Source of the DNA: [Clostridium] polysaccharolyticum
Lineage (GTDB): Bacteria; Bacillota; Clostridia; Lachnospirales; Lachnospiraceae
NCBI RefSeq assembly: GCF_900111595.1
Contig: NZ_FOHN01000008.1
Location: forward strand, 62,001 to 126,000
DNA length: 64,000 nt
Direction: 5' to 3'
Shown here in pieces: positions 18,246 through 25,994 of this stretch; within the stretch, counting starts at the first letter, position 1, and each line of letters opens with the position of its first letter. The position numbers were made by a program, and so were the translations under genes. The notes beneath the pieces are model-generated. The model did not search any database. It saw nothing but the letters and a program-made list of their open reading frames with translations, and was not told where the DNA came from.

Positions 18246-18862
18246 AAAAGCTTTGTTTTATATATAATAACATACATTATTACAGCAAGTCCTATGCCAC
18301 AGATAAAGTCAATGAACGAATGCTGTTTGATAAACATGGTTGAAAGACAGATTAATATCATGAGTATAAGAGAGCCATATTGTATAATAGGATGTTTTTT
18401 TAAGCTCTTACAGCGCCAGACAGCAATATGTGCTCCAATGGAGTTATATACGTGTATGCTTGGACACACATTTGTAGAGGTGTCAGCTGTATAAAACATT
18501 TTAACTAGCCTGGTACATAAGTTGTTTCTTGGAAATGAATCAACCCTTAGAGCCTGTGCATTTGGGCAAACAGTATATATGATAAGACATATAGTCATTC
18601 CAGCAAATAAGAAAGCAGTGCATTGATAAAAGTCTTTTATTTCAAATAACAATAAATATCCGACAGCTACACAAATGTAAGCAAACCATAGAATATAAGG
18701 TATCACAAAAACTTCCAGAAAAGGGATGTAGTCATCTATTTTGCAATACATCATATTAAATTGCCTGTTATTATGCTGTTCTAATAGTATAAACCAAATA
18801 AAGTATACAATTAAATATAGGAATACCTTTGCGTGTGCATAATTTTTTAAGCGAAACCTCAT
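18230..18862 (-). CDS. PAP2-superfamily membrane phosphatase/phosphotransferase
   Basis: A 210-aa polytopic membrane protein with 5-6 hydrophobic segments. The C-terminal PAP2-type motifs are CPSIHVYNSIGAH (His of the PSxH motif) and KQHSFIDFICGIG (the HxxxD catalytic pair). It probably dephosphorylates a lipid phosphate or transfers a phosphoalcohol group, as in inositolphosphotransferase-like PAP2 proteins. ATG 18862 is chosen (AAAGGAA upstream); an ORF extension to 18907 lacks a start signal and overlaps the promoter. Confidence 0.82.
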   Translation of the reverse strand: MRFRLKNYAHAKVFLYLIVYFIWFILLEQHNNRQFNMMYCKIDDYIPFLEVFVIPYILWFAYICVAVGYLLLFEIKDFYQCTAFLFAGMTICLIIYTVCPNAQALRVDSFPRNNLCTRLVKMFYTADTSTNVCPSIHVYNSIGAHIAVWRCKSLKKHPIIQYGSLILMILICLSTMFIKQHSFIDFICGIGLAVIMYVIIYKTKLFSKLK

Positions 18863-18905
18863 GAATCTCGTTCCTTTCGTGTCAACCTTCAAACCACTGT
18901 TTGCC

Positions 18906-18935
18906 ATTATACCATAATTAGTAAGCTGGAAACAA
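18906..18935 (-). promoter_or_regulatory. Promoter for the PAP2 gene
   Basis: On the minus strand: TTGTTT (18935-18930), 18-bp spacer, extended -10 TGG-TATAAT (18911-18906). Confidence 0.55.
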
Positions 18936-18995
18936 GGAAGAATGGAAAAATTTATAGAAAATTTAATAGAAACTTAATTTTATTAAAAAAAACTC

Positions 18996-19024
18996 TTGTA
19001 AACATTGGAAAGTAATAGTATAAT
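18996..19024 (+). promoter_or_regulatory. Promoter for the Lrp/AsnC regulator gene
   Basis: TTGTAA (18996-19001), 17-bp spacer, TATAAT (19019-19024). It is followed by a leader containing a terminator. Confidence 0.65.
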
Positions 19025-19049
19025 ACAAAATATAGTTTGATTGTGCAAC

Positions 19050-19085
19050 GAGGCACTTGGTTTTATTAACCATGTGCCTTTTTTT
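19050..19085 (+). terminator. Leader terminator/attenuator upstream of the Lrp-type gene
   Basis: AGGCAC-TTGGTT (19051-19062) pairs with AACCAT-GTGCCT (19068-19079, one mismatch), followed by seven T. It lies between the promoter and the start codon at 19122, so most transcripts would be short unless termination is relieved. Confidence 0.7.
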
Positions 19086-19121
19086 GATCTTTTTCAGATA
19101 CATATTCAGGAGGGAAAAATA

Positions 19122-19583
19122 ATGGATGCAATTGATTTAAAATTAATAGGGTTATTACAGAAAAATGCAAGATATTCTTTGAAACAGCTAGCAGAACAGG
19201 TTTTCTTATCTTCACCAGCAGTATCCTCTCGTATAGAACGATTAGAAAGGGAAGGATATGTAAAAGGCTACCAGGCGGAAATAGATGAAGAAAAGCTGGG
19301 ATTCCACATTATTGCTTTTATTAATCTGGAGATGACACCAAAACAAAAGGCTACTTTTTATCCATTTGTCAGTTCGTGCCCAAATGTGTTAGAATGCTAC
19401 TGTGTAACAGGACAGTATTCTATGCTTTTAAAAGTGGCATTTCCAAGTACACAGGAGCTGGATAGTTTTATTGGAAGGCTGGCTCAGTTCGGAAATACAC
19501 AGACACAGATTGTGTTCTCATCAGCAGTCAGACCAAGAGGAGTGCAGATAGGCGAAATAGAGGAACTTGAGATGGTACAGTAA
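19122..19583 (+). CDS. Lrp/AsnC-family transcriptional regulator
   Basis: A 153-aa protein: N-terminal winged helix-turn-helix (MDAIDLKLIGLLQKNARYSLKQLAEQVFLSSPAVSSRIERLEREGYV) and C-terminal RAM ligand-binding domain (HIIAFINLEMTPKQ ... VLECYCVTGQYSMLLKV). Family members sense amino acids. ATG 19122 has GGAGGG upstream; an ORF extension to 19041 would run through the leader hairpin. It is monocistronic; targets are unknown. Confidence 0.93.
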   Translation: MDAIDLKLIGLLQKNARYSLKQLAEQVFLSSPAVSSRIERLEREGYVKGYQAEIDEEKLGFHIIAFINLEMTPKQKATFYPFVSSCPNVLECYCVTGQYSMLLKVAFPSTQELDSFIGRLAQFGNTQTQIVFSSAVRPRGVQIGEIEELEMVQ

Positions 19584-19615
19584 AAGCTGCATTTCGCTCG
19601 AAAATAGCTTTTTTT
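19582..19615 (+). terminator. Terminator of the Lrp-type gene
   Basis: AAAAGCT and ATTTCG pair with CGAAAAT and AGCTTTTTTT, overlapping the stop codon. Confidence 0.7.
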
Positions 19616-19699
19616 ATTGCTTGATAATTTTATTTGTATTATACTAGGTGGAGAGGTATGTCTGTCATGTTTTTCTGTTCGTTTGTATATGTGGAGGGG

Positions 19700-20261
19700 C
19701 AACGGATTCTGTCGTTAGGTGGAGCTGCTGCAGGTATTGCATATAAGTGCAATAGGATGGATTCTGTACTATTGGGAGCCTGTCTGCCTATTTAGTGATT
19801 CCTTATAGAGTTCATTGTGATGCTCATGAACTCAGCTGCTTGTATATTTGCCATGATGGTAATTGCGTTTATTGCTTGTCAGGGAGCAGATCGAAGCTGG
19901 AATGAATTAGAAGAGAAGAACAAGGAACTTACCTTTTTATCATGTCATAATCCTTTAACAAAGCTGCTGGATCGGAAAAGTATGGGAGAAAACCATAGAT
20001 TGCATTGGGACAGAGGAATGTTTGGCAGAAAAAGATGCCATAGGGCTTGCTGATATTGATGATTTTAAAATGTTCAATAATCAGTATGGCAATGGATGCA
20101 CAGATTCAGTATTAGTTAAAGCTGCAGATGCCATCATTGGTGATTTAGGCTTGGAAGCAAAAAGTGCAAGGAAAGAAAAACGGAAAAACTGCATTATATT
20201 AAGGCAGACAGTTTTAGATGATGGACTATGCAAAGACAAAAGAATGAAGAAAGAGGTTTAG
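19700..20261 (+). pseudogene. Decayed diguanylate cyclase (GGDEF) gene
   Basis: Pieces in different frames read as a membrane sensor joined to a GGDEF domain: a hydrophobic N-part (RILSLGGAAAGIAYKCN, then a stop), a second piece (IFAMMVIAFIACQGADRSWNELEEKNKELTFL, then NPLTKLLDRKSM, the usual start of GGDEF domains), and a frameshifted piece (LADIDDFKMFNNQYGNGCTDSVLVKAADAI). The GG(D/E)EF active-site loop itself is absent; the tail ends in an unrelated Lys-rich stretch. At least two frameshifts or stops plus a 3' deletion make it non-functional. Confidence 0.75.
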
Positions 20262-20268
20262 GTTAGTT

Positions 20269-21384
20269 ATGAAGAAGAAATTATTATGCTTGCTTACATG
20301 CATGTCTGTGATACTTGTTGCCTGTTCAGGAACAAGAGAAAATGTAAAGAAAGAAACAAAAACTGAAAGTAAGACAACGGATCTTGTGAAGTACGCAAAA
20401 TGCGTAACACTCGGTGAATACAAGGGAATGGAATTGACTAAGGAAACAGGGCAGGTTGAAGATAAAGATATGCAGGACAGAATTAATCAGATTTTACAAG
20501 AACATGCTACTGTAAATCAGATTAAAGAAGGAACTGTAAAAGACGGAGATACTGTTAACATTGATTATGTTGGAAAAGTGGATGGTGTTCCATTTGACAA
20601 TGGTTCAGCAAAAGGCCAGTCATTAACAATTGGTTCTCATAGTTATATTGATGGTTTTGAAAGTGGTTTAATTGGTGCGAAAGTTGGAACAACGGTTACA
20701 ATTAATGTAACATTCCCAGAAGATTACGGTGCTGATGAATTAAAAGGAAAAGATGCTACATTTGATGTAACAATTAATTATATTTCAGGAGAAAAGAAAG
20801 TGCCAAAATGGACAGATGAGTTTGTACGTTCTATTACAGAATATGATACAACGAAAGAATATGAAGCACAGATTCGTGTTGAATTAGAACAGAGATTAAA
20901 AGATGTGGAAGAAAGATCGCTTCAGGCAGATATTTTAACAAAACTTGTAGAAACGTCTGAATTTAAAGAGCTTCCAAAGGATCTTGTTCAGGCACGTTCA
21001 GATTCTATGATTAATTATTATAAAGATTATGCAAAACAGAATAATATCAAGTTTGAAGATTTGATTACCAATACATTTAAAGTAACAGAAGAACAGTTCA
21101 ACCAGCAGGTGAAAGAGACTTCTGAAAATTCTGTAAAACAGACAGTAGTTGCTTATGCCGTAGCAGTAAAAGAAAATCTGATTCCAACAGGAGATGAAAA
21201 AGCCAAAAAGGAATTAGAGATTGCAAAACAGTATGGTGCGAAATCAGTTGAAGAATTTGCAAAAACATATGGTGATGATTACGCATTACAGCTTGTAATT
21301 CGAGATGCAGTAGTGAAGTTTGTAGAGGATAATGCAAATATTACAGAAAAAAAGGTAACATCAGGAACAAAACAGAATCAGTAA
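20269..21384 (+). CDS. Surface lipoprotein with trigger-factor-like FKBP peptidyl-prolyl isomerase
   Basis: A 371-aa lipoprotein with lipobox LVAC (Cys about 19). The FKBP domain (about 85-170) has DGDTVNIDYVGKVDGVPFDNGSA, then GSHSYIDGFESGLIGAKVG and FPEDYGADELKGKDATFDV. The C-terminal helical part (about 180-340) resembles the trigger-factor arms (LRLEQRLKD-type helices, FKELPKDLVQAR). Unlike cytosolic Tig it lacks the ribosome-binding domain and is exported, so it probably assists folding of secreted proteins. It follows the GGDEF relic by a few bases and has its own terminator. Confidence 0.9.
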   Translation: MKKKLLCLLTCMSVILVACSGTRENVKKETKTESKTTDLVKYAKCVTLGEYKGMELTKETGQVEDKDMQDRINQILQEHATVNQIKEGTVKDGDTVNIDYVGKVDGVPFDNGSAKGQSLTIGSHSYIDGFESGLIGAKVGTTVTINVTFPEDYGADELKGKDATFDVTINYISGEKKVPKWTDEFVRSITEYDTTKEYEAQIRVELEQRLKDVEERSLQADILTKLVETSEFKELPKDLVQARSDSMINYYKDYAKQNNIKFEDLITNTFKVTEEQFNQQVKETSENSVKQTVVAYAVAVKENLIPTGDEKAKKELEIAKQYGAKSVEEFAKTYGDDYALQLVIRDAVVKFVEDNANITEKKVTSGTKQNQ

Positions 21385-21390
21385 AAAAGC

Positions 21391-21423
21391 AAAGGCTTAC
21401 AGGGGTGACCTGTAGGCCTTTTT
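21391..21423 (+). terminator. Terminator of the trigger-factor-like gene
   Basis: AAGGCTTACAGG pairs with CCTGTAGGCCTT (one mismatch), followed by TTTT. Confidence 0.8.
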
Positions 21424-21458
21424 AGGTTTTACAACTTGTACGGCATATTTTATTTCTT

Positions 21459-22097
21459 TTATTTTCTAAGGGAATGGTTTAAATGCAAATATCTTTGATA
21501 GACATTTTCCCAGTTAATCAAATGAAACCAGCTTGTGGCGTACTGCCTTTTTTTGTTCAGGTAATCAAATAAATAAGCATGTTCCCACATATCCAGAGTC
21601 AGGATAGGATGCAGTCCACAAGAGAGAGGGTTATCCTGGTTCTTGGTTGTTAATATAGCCAAATCACCTTTTGGATTTAGAACAAGCCAGATATACGTGG
21701 AGCCAAATGATTTTACTGCGGCTTCTATGTAGAGTTTTTGAAAGCGTTGTACAGATCCGAACTGCTTTTTTAAAATGACAGACAACTCGGTGTTCATTTG
21801 TGATTTGCATGCTGTGGTCATGGAATCAAAATATAAGTAGTGATTGTAAACTCCTCCAGCGTTATTTTTAATGGATTCCTGTGCAGCAGATGGAAGCAGA
21901 CTGCAGTTATAAATCAGCTGTTCTAAAGTCCAGGACTGGAGTTCTGGATATTGTTCTAACTCGGCGTTAAGTTTGTCCACATATGCTTTTAAGTAAAGGG
22001 AAAAATGCACGTTGATCGTCTGGGCACTTAAATATGGTTCTAATGCATTATAAGGATAATTAAGTGGTTCCAGAACAAAAGGATAAGTATTGTTCAT
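21459..22097 (-). CDS. Fe/Mn superoxide dismutase-like protein
   Basis: A 212-aa protein of the Fe/Mn-SOD family. The four metal ligands are recognisable: His31 (INVHFSLYL), His86 (GGVYNHYLYF), Asp169 and His173 (LTLDMWEHAYLFDYLN), and the gateway Tyr39 is kept. The usual KHH motif after the first ligand is replaced (SLYL in place of GKHH), so a substrate-gateway His is missing and activity may be altered. SD GGAG precedes ATG 22097; ATG 22109 is in frame but lacks a clear SD. It would detoxify superoxide in an anaerobe exposed to oxygen. Confidence 0.85.
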   Translation of the reverse strand: MNNTYPFVLEPLNYPYNALEPYLSAQTINVHFSLYLKAYVDKLNAELEQYPELQSWTLEQLIYNCSLLPSAAQESIKNNAGGVYNHYLYFDSMTTACKSQMNTELSVILKKQFGSVQRFQKLYIEAAVKSFGSTYIWLVLNPKGDLAILTTKNQDNPLSCGLHPILTLDMWEHAYLFDYLNKKRQYATSWFHLINWENVYQRYLHLNHSLRK

Positions 22098-22248
22098 AGT
22101 AATCTCCATTCATTTAAAATATATAACTAGTATATTAGCAGAATAGGAAAATAGTATTGTTTCTAAAAAAATATAGGACAATGTATAAACTTCTCCTATT
22201 TAAGTAAAAATATAACTGAATGAATATGAGATGAAAGGACTGACAGAT

Positions 22249-22410
22249 ATGATAGATGGCATTCAGAAGCTCTTTTCTAAGAAAGGGAAAGTCAAACAGT
22301 TTGGATATAAAAGAGAATATGGCGATGTGGAACAAGTAGAGCCAGAGGATTTATTTATGGATGAAGAATACACGAATCATTACGAATATGAAGATGAATA
22401 TTTTGATTAA
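22249..22410 (+). CDS. Small acidic, Tyr-rich protein (53 aa)
   Basis: ATG 22249 lies 9 bp after AAAGGA. The product has a basic N-half (MIDGIQKLFSKKGKVKQFGY) and a strongly acidic, Tyr-rich C-half (DEEYTNHYEYEDEYFD). It has no membrane segment and I recognise no family. It is followed by a good terminator, supporting a real transcript. An in-frame ATG at 22231 lacks an SD. Confidence 0.55.
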   Translation: MIDGIQKLFSKKGKVKQFGYKREYGDVEQVEPEDLFMDEEYTNHYEYEDEYFD

Positions 22411-22426
22411 TGCTTGTTTGCTATGA

Positions 22427-22476
22427 AGGGTGTCATTTCTGTGTATAAGATTTCTTAGAACGAAACGGCACCTTTT
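22427..22476 (+). terminator. Terminator of the 53-aa gene
   Basis: GGGTGTCATTTC pairs with GAAACGGCACC (one G-U pair, one mismatch) and ends in TTTT. Confidence 0.6.
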
Positions 22477-22506
22477 ACAAAATAAAATCAGACAACTTTT
22501 TTAAGT

Positions 22507-22535
22507 TCATAAAACAACTTAGCCGTTCATACAAT
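22507..22535 (+). promoter_or_regulatory. Putative sigma-E-type promoter of spoIIID
   Basis: TCATAAAA (22507-22514) and CATACAAT (22528-22535), 13 bp apart. The -10 matches the mother-cell sigma-E consensus CATACAnT. The start codon is about 48 bp downstream. Confidence 0.6.
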
Positions 22536-22582
22536 TAAACAACAAGTATTTGAGGGGGTTTTCCGAGCCTTCGGAGCAGCAT

Positions 22583-22855
22583 ATGAAAGGATATATTGAG
22601 GAACGGGCGGTGGATATTGCCAAATATATTATTGAATATAACGCTACTGTGAGGCAGACTGCGAAGCAATTTGGAATTTCAAAATCTACAGTACATAAAG
22701 ATGTGACAGAACGGCTGGTTCAGATTAATCCGTCACTAGCAAGTCAGGCTAGAGTTGTGCTGGATTTAAACAAGTCAGAACGGCATATTCGTGGTGGTCT
22801 TGCAACAAAAGAAAAATATCTTCAGAAACAACAGCATTGTCAAGTAAAGTATTAA
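22583..22855 (+). CDS. spoIIID: Sporulation transcriptional regulator SpoIIID
   Basis: A 90-aa DNA-binding protein acting in the mother cell during endospore formation downstream of sigma-E. The whole protein is conserved: MKGYIEERAVDIAKYIIEYNATVRQTAKQFGISKSTVHKDVTERL (helix-turn-helix) followed by NKSERHIRGGLATKEKYL (basic C-terminal helix). ATG 22583 has GGAG 8 bp upstream; an upstream in-frame TTG at 22550 would add unrelated residues. Its presence marks a spore former. Confidence 0.97.
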   Translation: MKGYIEERAVDIAKYIIEYNATVRQTAKQFGISKSTVHKDVTERLVQINPSLASQARVVLDLNKSERHIRGGLATKEKYLQKQQHCQVKY

Positions 22856-22862
22856 TGTAAAG

Positions 22863-22905
22863 TGCTAGCTGTTATGAGATTGTTCATGGCAGCTGGCATT
22901 TTTTT
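22863..22905 (+). terminator. Terminator of spoIIID
   Basis: A 15-bp stem with G-U pairs (22863-22877 with 22884-22898) followed by seven T. Confidence 0.85.
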
Positions 22906-22937
22906 AGTTTAAGAAGTTAAAAAGAGGACATATAGAC

Positions 22938-22959
22938 TGTGTACTAAATTGAGTACACA
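22938..22959. promoter_or_regulatory. Inverted repeat upstream of rnf, candidate operator
   Basis: TGTGTACT, 6-bp spacer, AGTACACA: an 8-bp perfect dyad about 25 bp upstream of the rnf -35 region. It does not resemble the Rex consensus; the binding protein is unknown. Confidence 0.45.
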
Positions 22960-22981
22960 AACATTAATTGTAATTTTATCG

Positions 22982-23010
22982 TTAATATGTATTGCGTAAT
23001 GTGCTATAAT
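22982..23010 (+). promoter_or_regulatory. Promoter of the rnf operon
   Basis: Weak -35 TTAATA (22982-22987), 17-bp spacer, extended -10 TGC-TATAAT (23005-23010). Confidence 0.5.
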
Positions 23011-23040
23011 GTTTCAGAAAGGTTAAAAAGGAGGTATAAC

Positions 23041-24363
23041 ATGAAAGCTTTAACATTTCGTGGAGGGATTCATCCTTTTGAAGGAAAAGATTTATCCAAG
23101 GATTTGAAGATTAAAGAAGTATTACCTAAAGGGCTTTTAGTGTACCCAATGTCCCAGCATATTGGTGCACCGGCAACTCCTATAGTTGCCAAAGGTGACC
23201 GGGTTTTAGTTGGTCAAAGAATTGGTGAAGCTTCTGGATTTGTCTCAGCCCATGTGTATTCTTCAGTTTCAGGTACGGTAAAAGCGGTGGAACCTAGATT
23301 GACAGTTTCAGGTGCAAAAGTGCTGTCGGTAGTAATCGAAAATGATAATACATATGAAAAGGCCGAAGGCGTAGGACAAAAGAGAAATTACGAAGAATTA
23401 TCGAAAGAAGACATCAGAAACTTAATTAAAGAAGCTGGTATCGTAGGTATGGGAGGTGCTGGTTTTCCAACTCATATTAAGTTAACTCCTAAAGAAGATT
23501 CCAAAATTGAGTATGTAATTGTAAATGGTGCGGAATGCGAACCATATCTAACATCTGACTATCGTGTAATGCTTGAAGAACCAGAAAATGTAGTACAAGG
23601 ACTTAAGGTTATTTTAAAGCTATTCGAACATGCACAAGGTATTATCGCTATTGAAGATAATAAACCTGAAGCTATCAAAATCATGAGCCAGCTGGTTCAG
23701 AATGAATCTAAAATCCAGGTCAAAGTTTTAAAGACAAAATATCCACAGGGGGCGGAACGCCAGCTTATATATGCAACAACAAAAAGAAAGATTAATTCTG
23801 CTATGCTGCCAGCAGATGCAGGATGCGTTGTAGATAACGTAGATACTGTAGTTGCAGTAAAAAATGCAGTGTGCGATTCTACGCCGCTTATTCGCAGAAT
23901 CGTTACGGTAACTGGTGATGCAATTAAAAAACCTCAGAACTTTAAAGTTCCAACAGGTTTAAACTATGCAGAATTAGTAGAAGAAGCAGGCGGATTTGTT
24001 TCACAGCCTGAAAAGGTTGTATCAGGTGGACCTATGATGGGTATGGCGCTGTTTGATTTAAATGTTCCAGTTATGAAAACATCATCAGCACTTCTTTGCA
24101 TGACAAAGGACGAAGTTGCGGCCAACGAGCCTTCTGCATGTATCCGTTGTGGACGATGTGTAGAGGCATGTCCAAGCAAACTGATACCACAGAAAATGCT
24201 GGAATGTTCCGAGCGCTTTGATGATGAAGGATTTGTGGCCTTAAATGGTATGGAATGTTATGAATGTGGCAGCTGTACGTATGTCTGTCCAGCCAAACGC
24301 CGATTAACACAATCCTTTAAACAGACAAGAAGAAGTATACTTGATAGTAGAAGGAAAAAATAA
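23041..24363 (+). CDS. rnfC: Rnf electron-transport complex subunit C
   Basis: A 440-aa subunit that takes electrons to and from NADH/NAD+. It has the N-terminal RnfC barrel-sandwich region (GGIHPFEGKDLSKD), the flavin/NADH loop GAGFPTHIKL and GAECEPYLTSDYR, and two C-terminal [4Fe-4S] motifs: CIRCGRCVEACP and CYECGSCTYVCP. ATG 23041 has AAAGGAGG upstream. It is the first gene of rnfCDGEAB, the order found in clostridial/acetogen Rnf complexes that couple ferredoxin:NAD+ oxidoreduction to Na+ or H+ transport. Confidence 0.96.
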   Translation: MKALTFRGGIHPFEGKDLSKDLKIKEVLPKGLLVYPMSQHIGAPATPIVAKGDRVLVGQRIGEASGFVSAHVYSSVSGTVKAVEPRLTVSGAKVLSVVIENDNTYEKAEGVGQKRNYEELSKEDIRNLIKEAGIVGMGGAGFPTHIKLTPKEDSKIEYVIVNGAECEPYLTSDYRVMLEEPENVVQGLKVILKLFEHAQGIIAIEDNKPEAIKIMSQLVQNESKIQVKVLKTKYPQGAERQLIYATTKRKINSAMLPADAGCVVDNVDTVVAVKNAVCDSTPLIRRIVTVTGDAIKKPQNFKVPTGLNYAELVEEAGGFVSQPEKVVSGGPMMGMALFDLNVPVMKTSSALLCMTKDEVAANEPSACIRCGRCVEACPSKLIPQKMLECSERFDDEGFVALNGMECYECGSCTYVCPAKRRLTQSFKQTRRSILDSRRKK

Positions 24364-24390
24364 CGCAAAGAAAAGAAAGAGGTGTTATCT

Positions 24391-25365
24391 TTGAGTGAAT
24401 TATTAAATGTGTCTGCATCACCTCACGTCCGTAGTAAAGATTCCACAAAGACGATCATGAGAGATGTAGCAATTGCGTTAGTGCCAGCAGCTGGATTTGG
24501 TGTTTACAATTTTGGCATGAAAGCACTGCTTGTTCTAGTGCTGTCCATAGTAAGCTGTATGCTAACGGAATATATATATGAAAAACTAATGCACAAAAAG
24601 ATTACGGTTTGTGATTATAGTGCTTTGGTAACAGGTTTGTTATTAGGTATGAACCTGCCGGCGTCAGTGCCATTCTGGATGCCAGTTCTAGGTGGCGTAT
24701 TCGCTATTTTAATTGTAAAGATGTTATTCGGCGGGTTAGGCCAGAATTTTATGAACCCAGCGCTTGCCGCCAGATGTTTCTTGATGATTTCATTTGCAAA
24801 ACGTATGACAACATTTACATATGATGGAGTAACAGGTGCAACTCCGTTATATTTAATTAAGTCAGGAGAAAAAGCATCTTCTGTGTCTGATATTTTATCT
24901 CAGAATGGAACCAGTGTTTTTGATATGTTTACTGGAACCATTGCAGGTACTATCGGAGAAACTAGTGTAATTGCGTTATTAATTGGTGCAGCATACCTTT
25001 TGATTAAAAAAGTAATTACATGGAAGATTCCAGTTATTTATATTGCAACATTTGCCGTATTTGCCATGATTTTTGGTGGACGCGGTTTTGATATAAATTA
25101 TCTTGCAGCAGAAATCTGCGGAGGTGGTTTGGTTTTAGGTGCGTTCTTTATGGCAACTGATTATGTAACAAGCCCAATAACACCTATGGGACAGATTGTG
25201 TTTGCTGTATTATTGGGTCTGCTTACTGGCATATTCCGTATTTTTGGAGGAACTGCAGAAGGCGTATCCTATGCCATTATTTTCTGTAACTTACTAGTTC
25301 CATTAATTGAGCGTGTAACTATGCCAGTTCCTTTTGGAAAGGAGGGGGTTAAGAATGAAAAATAA
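24391..25365 (+). CDS. rnfD: Rnf complex subunit D
   Basis: A 324-aa membrane subunit with about 8-9 hydrophobic segments. VTGATPLYLIK is the site at which RnfD carries covalent FMN on Thr (attached by ApbE, encoded downstream). TTG 24391 is preferred because AGAGGTG (24378-24384) is 6 bp upstream; GTG 24382 overlaps that SD. The mature N-terminus SELLNVSASPHVRSKDST is typical of the family. Confidence 0.95.
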   Translation: MSELLNVSASPHVRSKDSTKTIMRDVAIALVPAAGFGVYNFGMKALLVLVLSIVSCMLTEYIYEKLMHKKITVCDYSALVTGLLLGMNLPASVPFWMPVLGGVFAILIVKMLFGGLGQNFMNPALAARCFLMISFAKRMTTFTYDGVTGATPLYLIKSGEKASSVSDILSQNGTSVFDMFTGTIAGTIGETSVIALLIGAAYLLIKKVITWKIPVIYIATFAVFAMIFGGRGFDINYLAAEICGGGLVLGAFFMATDYVTSPITPMGQIVFAVLLGLLTGIFRIFGGTAEGVSYAIIFCNLLVPLIERVTMPVPFGKEGVKNEK

Positions 25366-25975
25366 AAGCACTTTACTAAAAGATGCTATCATCTTATTCA
25401 TAATCACCCTAATCGCTGGATGTGCATTAGGATTTGGGCAGGAGATTACCAAGGAACCTATTGCAAAAGCAGAAAAAGAGGAAAAACAGGTGGCCTATCA
25501 GAAAGTATTCAAAAATGCAGATAAATTTGAAGAAGATAGTGCTATTAAGGAAAAGGTAGATAAATCTGAAACATTTTTGAAGGAAAATGATCTTTCTGGA
25601 GCGAAAATTGAAGAAGTTACGGTAGCTCAGGATGCCAGCGGCCAGCCAGTTGGCTACGTTATCTCATTTTTGGCAACAGAAGGTTACGGCGGTGATATTT
25701 CCTTGGTTATGGGAATGACCAATGAAGGTGAAATCACAGGATTCGAGGTTTTAAAAGCAAGTGAGACACCTGGTCTTGGTATGAGATGTGAAGAACCTGA
25801 ATTTAAGAATCAGTTTGCTGGTAAAAAAGCAGATAGTCTTGTGTACACAAAAGATGGTGCCAAAGCAGATAATGAAATTGATGCATTAAGTGGTGCTACT
25901 ATTACGACAAAGGCTGTTACAAAAGGTGTAAATACTGCAATTGCGTTCTTAAAACAGGATATTATGCAAGGTTAA
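25355..25975 (+). CDS. rnfG: Rnf complex subunit G (flavoprotein)
   Basis: A 206-aa subunit with one N-terminal membrane anchor and an extracytoplasmic FMN-binding domain. The FMN attachment site SGATITT is present in IDALSGATITTKAVT. It overlaps rnfD by 11 bp; ATG 25355 follows AAAGGAGGGGG. ApbE is the likely flavinylation enzyme. Confidence 0.95.
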   Translation: MKNKSTLLKDAIILFIITLIAGCALGFGQEITKEPIAKAEKEEKQVAYQKVFKNADKFEEDSAIKEKVDKSETFLKENDLSGAKIEEVTVAQDASGQPVGYVISFLATEGYGGDISLVMGMTNEGEITGFEVLKASETPGLGMRCEEPEFKNQFAGKKADSLVYTKDGAKADNEIDALSGATITTKAVTKGVNTAIAFLKQDIMQG

Positions 25976-25994
25976 GGAAAAGGAGGAGCTGAGA

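Noticed and set aside
18246-18494. Rest of the 106-codon plus-strand ORF
   Set aside because: It lies antisense to the clear PAP2 gene and shows no family pattern beyond its first ~12 residues.
22135-22335. 66-aa minus-strand ORF near the SOD gene
   Set aside because: No SD or start context, and it is antisense to the better-supported 53-aa gene.
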